Assembly: GCF_932294415.1 (NCBI RefSeq)
Contig: NC_065537.1
Location: 7,358,349 to 7,422,348 of the forward strand
DNA: 64,000 nucleotides
DNA from: Quercus robur
Lineage: Eukaryota; Streptophyta; Magnoliopsida; Fagales; Fagaceae
Direction of reading: 5' to 3'
The notes beneath the pieces were generated by a model that saw nothing but the letters and a program-made list of their open reading frames with translations, was not told where the DNA came from and searched no databases. The translations under genes and the position numbers were made by a program. Positions within the stretch are counted from its first letter, which is position 1. The number at the start of each line of letters is the position of its first letter. This document shows positions 1 through 13,277 of the stretch, one piece after another.

Positions 1-1020
1 AAAATGCCTTTATTACAAAAGAAGTGTAAGACTGTTTTTCTGCAAAACACTAATTACAAATGCAGGTATCAATTATACAAAAAGGTTTTAAAAAATAAAA
101 TTTATAACAAATTTTTTTTTTTCAAAAGCATACTACAATTAGAATCCCTAAATATAATAATATATTTAAAAAAACAGTTGAAGAAATAGATTAAAGAACC
201 AAACAGATATGAACAATGCAACTGCAAGAAAATTGTACCTTCACATAAACCATGCATGTTACTTAAAGAATCAGTCTCATAAATATGGTCATTAACAAAC
301 TCTTCAAAGTAAACAAAAAATAACCTTGAGCAAATATTCAAAATTCCACACTCTCACCCCCCCTTACAAATAACAGAACAAGTAATAGAGAAAACAAAAA
401 ACCCAAAAATTATAAATTAATTATTAAGTTTAAAAGATAACCAACCATTAAAAGTTAGGGAGGTTTCAAAATTTTAGAAACTGTATTACAAAAAGTTACT
501 GTTGTGAAACCTACAGTCGGTACACTCCTCCATGGATCTCAATTTAAAAATACATTTGAGCAGTTCATTGAGTTGCAAAGCTAAATTGTCAATAAAAGCT
601 CGAAAACTAACACCAAATGGTGGGTGCATGCACATATGATAAATTTTGTGAATTATAAAAATCAACAGCTACTATACATGAAACACTTTATGCTAAGGAC
701 CACAAACTAAATATTGAACACTGGCTTGAAATTGTAATTAGCAGTTATACAACCCTCAAGATTACAAAGTAAAATATCTCAAAAATCAACCAACACAAAC
801 ACAAATAAGTAAACAAAATATAAAAGCAGTTCCTACTTTCTAATAAATCAAAAAATGAAAATAAATATCAATAGATGCATATTTCAATAGAGAAATAAAA
901 ATAAAATTAAATATCAAAAAAGGAAAACAACAAAGGCGATTGTATATTCCAAGCATTCAGTTTTTTTTTTTTTAAATACAATCTAAACAAAAATCTGCCA
1001 AACTAAAACTAAATTTAATC
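1..1020. other. AT-rich sequence, no gene recognised
   Basis: Strongly AT-rich DNA with short homopolymer runs. The open frames are short and have a low-complexity composition. No protein family, splice-bounded exon or transposon terminus was recognised on either strand. It could be intronic or distal sequence of the neighbouring broken ATPase gene, but the missing C-terminal exons of that gene were not found here. Confidence 0.5.
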
Positions 1021-1030
1021 AATACTACAA

Positions 1031-1615
1031 TCGAACAAAACAGGATTCCATAAATTGTAAAAATAAATGAGAAATTAGGGAAAAAGGAGGAAAAAATGCC
1101 TACGTTCAACTATACCCATTTTTTCTTGGAAACCCTAGAAACGGCAAATGAATAGAAAACAAAAAAGAGGGAAAAATGTCTACCTTCTTAATTGTTTGTT
1201 GTTGAAGAGCAGAGACAGGATAGTTTCTAAATCGTCTGTTGTAGAGAACGAACAGAGGTTTCCACCGTTGCAAAGGTTTTCACTGTTGCAGAGGTTTTAT
1301 ATTTCGTCCATTTATACTTCAATCGAACAAAACAGGATTCAAGAAATTGTAAGAAAAAAAAATGAGAAATTAGGGAAAAATGGGGAAAAAATGCCTACCT
1401 TTGACTATACCCTTTTTTTCCTTGGAAACCCTAGAAACGGCAATTGAATAGGAAAACAAAAGAAGGGGGAAAATGTCTACCTTCTGAATCGTTTGTTGTT
1501 GAAGAGCAGAGACGGGATGGCTTCTAAATTGTCTGTTGCAGAGAACGAACAAAGATTTCCACCGTCGCAGAGGTTTTCACTGTTACAGAGGTTTTATTTT
1601 TCGTATGTTTGATAG
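1031..1615. repeat. Tandem duplication, two copies of about 292 bp
   Basis: The word TCGAACAAAACAGGATTC occurs at 1031 and again at 1323. The sequence after each copy matches with minor differences: a GAAAAAATGCCTAC block, then CTTGGAAACCCTAGAAACGG, then GTTGTTGAAGAGCAGAGAC. The copies differ by scattered substitutions and small indels, so the duplication is not recent. Short ORFs span it but look like by-products; no protein family was recognised. Confidence 0.85.
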
Positions 1616-1724
1616 GTTGGAACACGCAAGTCCGGTCTGTGTGTTTGAAGGTGCAGCGAAGTATCGCTAGTCTAAGTGAGTCTGAATTTTGATTGGGAAA
1701 TACGGTTTGGGTTTTAGGGTTTTT

Positions 1725-1725
<1 letters not shown>

Positions 1726-1773
<48 letters not shown>
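1726..1773. repeat. Poly(T) tract of about 48 bases
   Basis: An uninterrupted T run, followed near 1810-1842 by further T-rich stretches. It may be the poly(A) tail of an inserted retroelement read on the opposite strand, but no recognisable body adjoins it. Its exact length is unreliable in any assembly. Confidence 0.8.
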
Positions 1774-1994
1774 CTGTGGAAAAGCGGCTGGTGTTTTTAT
1801 AAGGGCTTGCGTTTCTTTTTTTTCTGTTTTTTTTTTTTTTTTAGATAAGCGTGTTACTGTCTGAAAAGGAATCTCTCCAAACGCACCGTGCGGTTTTTCA
1901 AGTTTAAACTCTATATGTGTCAGTTTTTTAGATAGGCATTTTTCCTAACGTGTCAGCACCTCCTTAAAGGCTTCTGCTGTTATATATAGTATTA

Positions 1995-3730
<1,736 letters not shown>

Positions 3731-3735
3731 CTATA

Positions 3736-4062
3736 AAACACACACACACACACACATGTCAATTAGTTCACTCATACAGTTATTCATAGTGATGAATTTG
3801 CAATAGATATGCATGATGAGCAGTAACTCTAATCAGAGTAATCATCTAAGACTCTAACACACACACACACAATTACACATACAGTTATTCATAGTGATAT
3901 GAATTTGCAATAGATATATGCATGATGAGCAATAAATCTAATCAGAGTAGTCATCTAAGACTCTAACACACACACACACACACGCACATATACACATACA
4001 GTTATTCATAGTGATATGAATTTGCAATAGATATGCCTGAGCAATAAATCTAATCAGCGATT
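3736..4062. repeat. Three-copy repeat of about 115 bp with (CA)n cores
   Basis: Three consecutive units each contain a (CA)n run, then ACAGTTATTCATAGTGAT, ATTTGCAATAGATAT and TAATCAGAGTA. The last copy is shortened. The array lies just upstream of the ATG of the VPS4-like relic, in what would be its leader or first intron. Confidence 0.8.
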
Positions 4063-5004
4063 CTGATTTCTCTTGATCTTCCTCTCATTTTCATCCGCAG
4101 TCCGTAGGGGGTTTTCTTTGGGCCGGGGCCACCTAACTGACCATGACAATTTTGGCGAGCCCCAGCCGCCGCGTGTTATGGCCGTGAGCGAGGGTGGTTT
4201 CGTTTTTTTTTTTGGGTGTCGAAGGTTTCTCAGCCACCGTGTGTGGTGGCCGAGATTCAGATTGAATGAGGGTTTTCCTTTTCATGTTTGGGGGTATATG
4301 GTAATGGTATGGGCGCTGTTATGAATTCTTAGGTGTGCATATAGGTGACCATTTTCATTAATTGTGAACTGTGACTTAAAAAAAAAATAATAATAATAAT
4401 GAAATTGTGACATGTGATTTTGTAACGGTAAAGGTAGTGTTTTCCGGTTTTGTTTATGATCTTCGAATGAATATTATAAATCTATAATATGGAACATAAT
4501 AATGATCTTAGCCAAAGGAAACATAGGTCAAAAATATTAATCAGACCCATTACTAGCTTTTTTGCAAAGTGTGTAAAAAAAAAAAAAGGTGATGATTTAA
4601 TACCTGGACAAGTGAGAACGGTATTTGTTTTTCTACCAAGAGATCGCTGAGATAAATCAAAGTTCAGACAAAGATATCGTTTGTAATTGTGGTGTGTGGG
4701 TGGAATTGATATGACTTTTTTTTTTTTTTTGGGAGAAACGATTGATATGAGATATGAATGATAGAAATCTAGAACATAATTATATCATAATAATGGGGGA
4801 TAGAGATCAATGTGCTTTCTCTCTACCTTAACATGCAAGGTATAGGGGGTAGTAATAATAATAATAAAAAAGTCGAAGGTATACAACATTCTAGAATATG
4901 AAGTCTAATGATTCTAATAATAATAATAATAAAAAATCTAACATATATTACAATTAGTTTAAAATATCCAAAATATTTGTGTTGTTCCTTAGTAAGTAAG
5001 AAAT

Positions 5005-5046
<42 letters not shown>

Positions 5047-7601
5047 GGTTGAGAAAATGTAAGCAATAATTATATTCAAGAACCAAAAGTGCTTCTCTCT
5101 ATCTTCCACATGCACGGTATGTAGGAAAAACGTAATAATATAATAATAATATTAAAGTCGGTGGTATAATAGATTCTAGAATGTGAAATCTAATGATTCT
5201 TAAAAAAAAACATCAATATAATTAGTTTAAAACATCCAACATATTTGTGATGTTCCGTAATAAGTAAGCAAACCACTTATATTCTAAAAGGATTAATCAA
5301 TTTTTAATTTGAAATTTTCATAATTACCAAGAAAACCAATATTCATTTAGTAAACACTAAATGTTGCTCTCAACATGTACTCACACAATACATATTATAA
5401 CGATTTAAATCAATCAAATTTATACAATTTGGAATATAACAATCCAATTCAAAGTTAGTTCACATACTTTTTTTTTTTTAGAATTTTAACTTATGATAGC
5501 TATAATTGAACCTCAAATTTCTTATTCAGCTACCAGAGACTTTACTAATTGAGTTAACTAAAACTCATTGTTATTTCATATACTTTTTTTTTTTTTGATA
5601 GTTATTTCCCATACTTGGGTTATATATTTTGCCACAACTTCCATTAATAATAACTTGTAATTAGATTATATTACTTATACATTAATTTGTTACTAATTCT
5701 TAATAATACATGTTTAGCAAAAAAAATAAATACTTAATAAAAAGTTATTCAATTATCCTCTGTCACGTGTCTTGGTGTCTAATAAATTGGTGGTTGTTGG
5801 CAGATTCTGTTCTGTTTTGACCGTGCAATGCAGTACACATTGGTGAGACTGTTTGCTTGGACTCATTGGTCATGACCAGTAGGTCTAGAACTAAGCAAAA
5901 CTAAGAAAAAAAAAAAAAAATTTAATGTGACTAATCATATCTGTCAGGTAATCTATTATGAGTTTTACTGACGCGTGTTCTTTGGGATATGCTAGTAAAT
6001 CATTTCAGAAAAATTTCTATTCGAGAATTGAAAAAGCTATTAAACTAATGTATGCCCTTTAAGCATATGTTAGTAAATTATTTCAGGAAAATTTTTATTC
6101 GGAAATTGAAAAAATTGTCATACTTTTTTGACAGCTTTTTCAATTTTTGATAAAAATATTTCTAAAATGAATTATTATTATATGTCCTTAGACCCATATT
6201 TTATTAAATGCTAGTACTATTGCAAACTTAAATATATGAAAAACATTTAAAAGATGATAAAATTTCTAGAGATGTTGTTCTTATGTTCATGGAAACTGAC
6301 ATTGAGATTCTATTTCAAGAATATACATGTGCTAAAATTATGTTTGATGCTTTTACTAGAGCATCTAGTGTATGCTTTAAAGCATATACTTAACTTTTAG
6401 TTGAGAGATTCAATGGAATTGTAACGAAAGAGTTAGAGATATATTAGTCCAATAGTGTAGATCGAAGCCTAATCTTACTTTGTGTATAAGTCATTGATAT
6501 ATACTTTCACTAAAAAAAAAAGTCACTGATATATACTTGTACTACAAGTTTATTAATCATAGTAGTGTATGATTACTAGTTAGTATAGAGTTTAACCTAT
6601 CATATTTAGCACATGCTTAATTAGTTAATTAAAATAAGTTAGGCTAGGCATATGTGCAATCAATCAATCAACCAATAAGAATTAAATATGCCCGTGTATA
6701 TAAACCCTCCTGTAATTATAAGTGTGGAAGGTCATAACAAGAAAGTTAATTGCATCTTTATGTTCTTTTCTCCCATCTAATGGAGAGAATGAATTTCCAT
6801 AAGATCCACCATTTTTATTTCCTTCCAAATTGTAAGGGAATGAGAAAGTAGAGCGAGTTATATACGATATGAGGCCCACCTCTTTCCCTTCTTTTCTAAA
6901 ACCTTGCAAACCCAAATACTATGAAGGGGAACTATTCTCTTTTCTCTTTCTCTTTCTTTTCCTCTCTCCTCTTTCCTTTGTTTTCTCTTTCCTTGTATTC
7001 CGTTTTGTCAAACAGTGTAAAAGTTTCCTCTTTCACTCTTATTTAAATGATTAGTTATTTACCATGACTTTTGAATGAAATTTGTAATATGCTTTTATGT
7101 TAGAACCAATTTCCCTCTCTGTTATGTGTGTTTTTTTCTCAATTTTTTTTTGATTAATTATTTATTTATGAATCTCTTTTACTCTCTTAATCACTTTTTC
7201 CTTTAGAAGGTCGTGACTCCCTTTATCTATTTATTCACCACACATTCCATTCCAAACCTTAAATACCATACTATCCTAAATATACTCAAAACCCTAAAGC
7301 AATCCCAACCAGGTTCCTAAGCTTTCATCATCTTAAACACTCAACTCAATTCAACATGACCTTAACCCTAACTGTGCTCCTATCAGAATACATCTGCACT
7401 CTCCCAACATGTTCAAACTTGGAGACTTATGCATCTAAACCATGCATGTGCATGCTCCTAGCATATCTGCATATGCATGCATGGCTCTTATGAAATAAGA
7501 TTTTCTTTCTTTCTTTTACGTTAAAAGAATTACCAACTTTAAAGTTTTAATAAATAATTTATTAATATAACCATTAAGATTCATATTTATGTTATATAAA
7601 A

Positions 7602-7639
<38 letters not shown>

Positions 7640-8500
7640 GTGTTATGACATTGACAGAGACTCAACTATTTTGAAGTTTTTTCCATAACTTGTTATGATA
7701 AATTATAATATGAACATCATTTTAAAAGGAGTCCACTATTAAAATTTTCTTCTTTTTTGAGCTGACCTAGAAATTTTAATCTAACCTACATATAATTCTT
7801 CCCTAGCTGGGGCTAAATCCATGATCCTTCCCCCACCCCACAATTACTAACCATCACGTGGCTTAAAATCTTCTTTATTATGCACCAATCATAAAAAATA
7901 TACTTCTTAAGAAAAAGAAATTCCTTATTTCAAGAAAAAGAATGAATAGTTGACTCCTAGTAAAATATACAATTTTGCTGATTGATTGTCATGGCAATAA
8001 ATTGATTGTTTTAGTAAAATTACCATCGAGTTTCTGGTTTGGGCAAACTAACAAATTAAACCATTGTTGAAATTTCATGAGTTTGACTCTAGATAACCTT
8101 AAAAAAGGAGGTAGTTCCAACATTATTGTGATTCTCTATACTAAATCTCAAAAGAAAATTGTAATAAGAACCTAAACCAGCGAACTTGAGTTGTCATTGG
8201 CCAATTTGTTGTGGATTTGGGGTCCGATGAGCTATTGTACAGTGCAATTACCCCTTAATGTGTGTGAGAGAAGTAAAAAGAGTGAAATTTTTTTAAAGTA
8301 ATAATAATAAGAAGAAGAAGAAGTGAAAAAGTTATGATCCAATTGTTGTGATCAAAGATAAACTTTTCAATTTTCTATCTCAGCCATTAAACAACTATTT
8401 CAATTGTATCTCAAATCTCAATCCATTGGCTATAGGTAGCTTCCCCAAGGCTTCAAACTGATGTAGAGTTTGTTTGGTTCAACCTTTTGATTTTGGATTT
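4063..8500. other. AT-rich intergenic region
   Basis: No gene was recognised. The stretch holds poly(T) tracts (notably 5010-5045, 36 bases), degenerate (TAA)n runs near 4855-4935 and 5130-5150, and a (CA)n(TA)n microsatellite at about 7603-7640. It also holds diverged repeated phrases such as TCTAATGATTCT with an AAAACATCCAA-like motif, near 4905-4975 and again near 5190-5240. The short GC-richer ORF at 4073-4324 has no recognisable domain. Confidence 0.55.
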
Positions 8501-10108
8501 TTGGAAAAAGTGGCGCTTTGTAATTGCTGCTTAGGAGATGCAAATTATGCAATTGCAGCATAAAAATACACTTTTTCACCAAATGCCCTATGGTCACGTT
8601 TTTAAATTGCCAATATGATTTCGGCCCAACTACAAAAGCTCTAACAAAACAGGCGTGTAGTAGGCTTCATACGTTGGGCCTTGCACTGCTGAAAATTAAG
8701 GTAAACTTGACTGTGAGTCCGTGACTCATTGTTGGGTTCTAGGCTCTCAAAGTGTGGGCTTCGATGGGCTGATATTATTGGGCGTTTTTGAATGGGTCGG
8801 GTTGTTGTTGGACAATTAGAATGGGCTTGGGTTATTTTCTCTTCAATGGCTTGGGTTAAGAGCTTTTGCTTCGGTTAAGGATATGGAGGCTAATCTAAGA
8901 TGATCAGGTTTCGGTTAGTTGAGACTGTTACCAATTTGGGACAGACTCGAAGGTTTGCTTCATGTTACTCTCTGACTCTCTTTGTTCACTGTAAATAATA
9001 TTTTGTCTGTGACTAATTTTTAGTATTAATAAATTGAAATAGTTTTGGACTTCATAACGAACACATTGGTTTTCAAACTAGTTTGCTTCTCAGATCAATG
9101 CAGTTCAGCTGTTTGATAAAATTCTTCTCAAAATATGCACAATATGCCGTCTAATATGTGTGTGTATTTTGTGTTTGTGACTATGCTTTTAATCATGCAT
9201 CATTGTTTGCAGTGTGAAACCCAGACCCAGTTGAAATTTTCACCATTTCAATCGGTCTTTTTTTTGGTTTGGATAAGTAACTTAATTGATAAAGGAAATA
9301 GACTATCTCTTGTAAATAATAAACACACAAGATAGTCTGAATAATTACATAAAAAATTATTACTCTTTTGTTCGATAAGTTGTGGTATTTTATTAATGGA
9401 ACGATTAATATATGCTCAACATTATGAGCATGAGCACACAGTAACATTAAAAAAATTCTGCTTAAAAAGATTGCTTCTTTCAGTTTTGTGCACAACTATT
9501 ATTCAGATGGGTTGTCTTATATTCTGCAATGTTCTGTTGATCAAATTGGCTACTACCTAATAATCCTAAGTAGGTGACTTTATCTACCCATTAGTAAGCC
9601 ATTCTTTTTCACATCATTACCAAAACTTCTATTTTGCAAAATGCTTTGATATGCTTATCAAAGCATTTGTGATCATTACGTTATGATTGAAATACCATTA
9701 TTAGGCATGGTAACTAAATTAAGGTGAACAAGTTATTGCTTATTGTTACATTCCCAAAAGCAAAAGACTTAAGAGACCAAACCTTTTGCTTAGGAAAAAA
9801 AAGATCCCTTTGATGAGAGAGTAAATCTCCTACTGTCCATAGCAAAATTCACATCGTAAAACTCTAGAAGGATCTAATTTCAACACCCACAATCTCTCTT
9901 TCTCTCTCTTATTTGGTTGTGTAAATGGAATGGTTGAATTTCAGGATCAATAAGTATATTGGTTGGGAACACCATTGTTTAGTACCATGGAAATTAACAA
10001 GTTGAGATTTAGAATGAGATTTGGCGGTGGGGGTTTTGTGTACAATTTTGTCAACTGTTACAAGTTTCGGCAATTCTAGCTGAAACTAAACAGTATTAGC
10101 ACATATGG
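8501..10108. other. Intergenic region, no gene recognised
   Basis: Moderately AT-rich. The segment 8700-8900 is rich in TGGGCT/TGGGTT words, often seen near plant gene starts, but no coding exon follows. Short ORFs near 9135-9495 overlap on both strands and have no family signature. Confidence 0.45.
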
Positions 10109-10114
10109 TTGATA

Positions 10115-10265
10115 GGATGTTTCAAAAAGCACAATGGGAAGTTGAAGGGGATTTTGGCTCCAAGGGTGGCCAAAATGCACCATTTCTCATTTTTAAATGG
10201 GATGTTTCAAAAAGCACAATGGGAAGTTGAAGGGGATTTTGGCTCCATACGGTGGCCAATTGTTA
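10115..10265 (+). repeat. Direct duplication, 85-bp period
   Basis: A block of about 48 bases starting GGATGTTTCAAAAAGCACAA occurs at 10115 and 10200. Similarity fades after GGTGGCCAA. It sits just upstream of the first recognisable PPR sequence and is absent from the known PPR pattern, so it may be decayed leader sequence. Confidence 0.85.
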
Positions 10266-10321
10266 CACTGCACAACTGCAACTATATTGCTCCCAAAGGT
10301 CAAGCTCTTACTGCATAGCTC

Positions 10322-12430
10322 AAACCATCCGCCCATATGATAGCTTCTGGGTTCAAGCCACACCACATCCTCAACTGTCTTATGGATATCTATTGTAAAT
10401 CATCCAATATTGCCTATGCTAGCCAACTGTTCAACAAAATTCAAACCACATAAAGTTGCAAGAATGACGTTGATTACTGCACTCTACTACAAGAAGTCTA
10501 AAAGTAGCTTAGGAAGTATTTGGTGGAATCCCACTCGGTATGCGAGACACTGTTTTTTACAATGCAATGATCACAGGTTATTCCCACTACAATGATGGCC
10601 ATGCTGCTATTCTACTCTTTCGTGATATGAGGTGAGACAAACTTAGGCCTGAAAATTTCACTTTCACTAGTGTTCTTGGAGTGTTGGTGCTAATAGTCGA
10701 GGATGAAAAGCATTGCCAACAAAAATGCGTTGTGCCGTGCTAAAGCCAGGAACAGTGTTTGTTAGTTCAGTGTTGAATGCGCTTATATCCACTTATGTTC
10801 GGTGTGCATCTTCACCATTAGTATCATTTTCTTTATTAATGGGTGCAGCTAAAATGTTGTTTGATGAGACGACAGAGAAGGATGAGTTAACATGGACAAC
10901 AATTATTACAGGGTATGTGAGGAAAGGTGATCTTGATGCAGACCGTGCAATTCTTGATGGCATGACTGAAAATATGGGGGTTGCATGGAATCCAATGATT
11001 TTGGGTTATGTGCACCGTGGTTTTATTCATGAGTTTACCCACACGAGTGTAATTAGTGCTTGCACTAATGCTGGATTGTTCAAACATGGAAAGTAAGTGC
11101 ATGCTTTCATTTTGAAAACAGAAGAGAATCCTAAACCAGAATTTTTGCTGTCTCTAAATAATGCATTAGTTACACTATACTGGAAATGTGGTAAAGTTGA
11201 TGAGGCAAGGAAGATTTTTGATAATATGCTCATAAAAAATCTTGTTTCATGGAATGAAATCTTGTCTGCATCTGTTAATTTAGGGCACATTGTGGAAGCT
11301 AAGTCCTTTTTAAAGGAGATGCCTGAGAGGAATCTTCTGGCATGGACAATGATGATATCTGGTTTAGCACAAAATGGCTTTGGGGAAGAAGGTTTGAAGT
11401 TATTCAACCAAATGAGAATAGAGGGTTTTGAGCCATATGATTCTGCATTTGTTGCAGAAATTACATCTTGTGCAGTGCTGGGAGGGGAGCATGGACGTCA
11501 ACTCCATGCTCAACTAGTTCAGCTAGGGCATGATACAAGCCTCTCAGCTGGAAATGCAATTATCACATTGTATGTGAGATGTGGCATTGTTGAGGCTACA
11601 AATTGTGTGTTCCTTACAATGTCTTATCTAGATTGAGTACCTTGGAATGCCATGATTGCCGCTTTAGGGCAACATGGACATGGTCTGCAAGCAATAGTAC
11701 TTTTTGAACAGATGTTGAAGGAAGATATAGTGCTTGATTTGGATAACTTTTCTCACAATTCTCTCTGCTTCTAGCCATGCTGGTTTAGTCAAAGAAGGAC
11801 ATTGTTATTTCAATTCAATGCATGTTTGTTACGATATAGTCCTGGGTGAAGATCATTATGCTCGATTGATTGATTTGTTGGTTTGAGCTGGGAAGTTTTC
11901 AGAGGCAATTGATGTGATTGAATCAATGCCTTTTGAGCCAGGTGCACGAATTTGGAAGGCTCTTCTTGCTGGTTGCTGGATGTATGGGAACATGGATTTG
12001 GGGATTCAAGCTGCAGAACGACTTTTTGAACTAATGTCACAGCATGATAGGAACTATGTACTTTTGTCAAACATATTTGCCACTGCAGGCACGTTGATTG
12101 ATGCAGCTAAGGTGCGGAAATTAATGGGGGACTAGGGGATTAAGAAAGAGCCTGGTTGTAGATGGATTGAGGTTTAAAGCAAGGTTCATGTGTTCTTGGT
12201 TGCTGATACTGTGCATAATTATCTTGAGCAATTGGCATTTGAAATGAGAAAACTTGGGTGTGTCCTCAACACAAAGTATGTGCTGCAAAATATGGAGTAT
12301 GAGCATAAGGATTCTGTCTTATAACTCATAGTGAGAAGCTTGTGGTTGTTTTTGGGCTTATGAAGATTCCTCTAGGAGCCACAATTAGGGTTTTCAAGAA
12401 CCTTAGGTTTTGTGGCAATTACTGGTAGCC
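10322..12430 (+). pseudogene. Pentatricopeptide repeat (PPR) pseudogene, DYW class
   Basis: PPR units are readable across all three plus frames. YCKSSNIAYASQLF lies near 10392, YNAMITGYSH near 10570, and NALISTY and GYVRKGDLDADRA between 10770 and 10950. An open stretch at 11097-11636 encodes PLS-type repeats, and an E-domain-like segment (GARIWKALLAGC) lies at 11914-12135. The order and wording resemble Arabidopsis At1g25360, recalled rather than searched. Such proteins act in organelle RNA editing or processing. Breaks seen include TAA at 11094-11096 where a Gln codon is expected (KQVHA-like context), TGA at 11634-11636, TGA at 11884-11886, TAG at 12133-12135, and several frame changes before 10713. 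The C-terminal DYW part dissolves after about 12345. No intron is seen, as is usual for this family. Confidence 0.88.
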
Positions 12431-13265
12431 GGATATTTTGTCTGCCAATTATCTTGAGGAAGGTTACTGTCAAAAACAGAAAGCCCCGTTCTTCACTTGT
12501 TCTTTTTTGCAGCCCCATGGTGGGAATTTATAAAATGGACGATCATGCCAGCTATTGATCCAACTACTCAAACATATAATTACCTCAAAACTACTTTTAG
12601 AAAACTATGTAGAGGCAGATACATGAGTTTTTCACTTCAGTCTGGATTTTCTTTAGAGAAGATGGTGTAGCTCAATGGTGCAAATATGTAGGTGGTTTGG
12701 ATACCAGAGTGTGGTATGAATGGTTAATGTACCGTATTTTGTTTTGAGGTTAGGCAAATAATATGATTGTTGGTTAAACCACTAATTTTGAATATGAAAT
12801 TTGTTGATATCGCCATGATGGCAATTGTAATTACATTCAATAGGTGATTTTTATAAATTTCTCAATAGAATGAGCAACAGCCTTGGACTTTAGTTTCTGT
12901 TTTTGGCTATACTTGTTAACTGACGTTTATTTTAGTTCTCGACTCACATGTTAGCTAACTAAAATTTCTTATACTCTTACATTGTTGATCCAATAATATT
13001 TGAATAGCAACGTAATTTTGCATCCAATGATTTTTCTTATACTCTTACATTGTTGATCCAATATTAAAATTTTTACTGCATGTACATTTCATAATGCCTT
13101 CTTTTTTTAAAGGATTTAATTAACATTTAAATCAGAATTCAAGGATGGCATTCGAGTTAATTAAACTTTTGCATTTGCAAATATGCTTGCTAGAGTCTGA
13201 TTCTGTTTTTAAGCTACGTACTTTCTTTTTTTATTTTACTTTATCTACCTAATTTTAACCATTGA
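12431..13265. other. Spacer between PPR relic and LINE
   Basis: No gene was recognised. A 30-base phrase starting TTTCTTATACTCTTACATTG occurs twice (about 12966 and 13031), showing a small local duplication. The rest is AT-rich. Confidence 0.5.
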
Positions 13266-13277
13266 TGTGAACTTAAT

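Noticed and set aside
4073..4324. 83-codon GC-richer ORF upstream of the ATPase relic
   Set aside because: No recognisable domain, and no splice link to the relic could be shown.
4823..5086. ORF with a poly-Lys segment
   Set aside because: The poly-Lys derives from a 36-base T run on the other strand.
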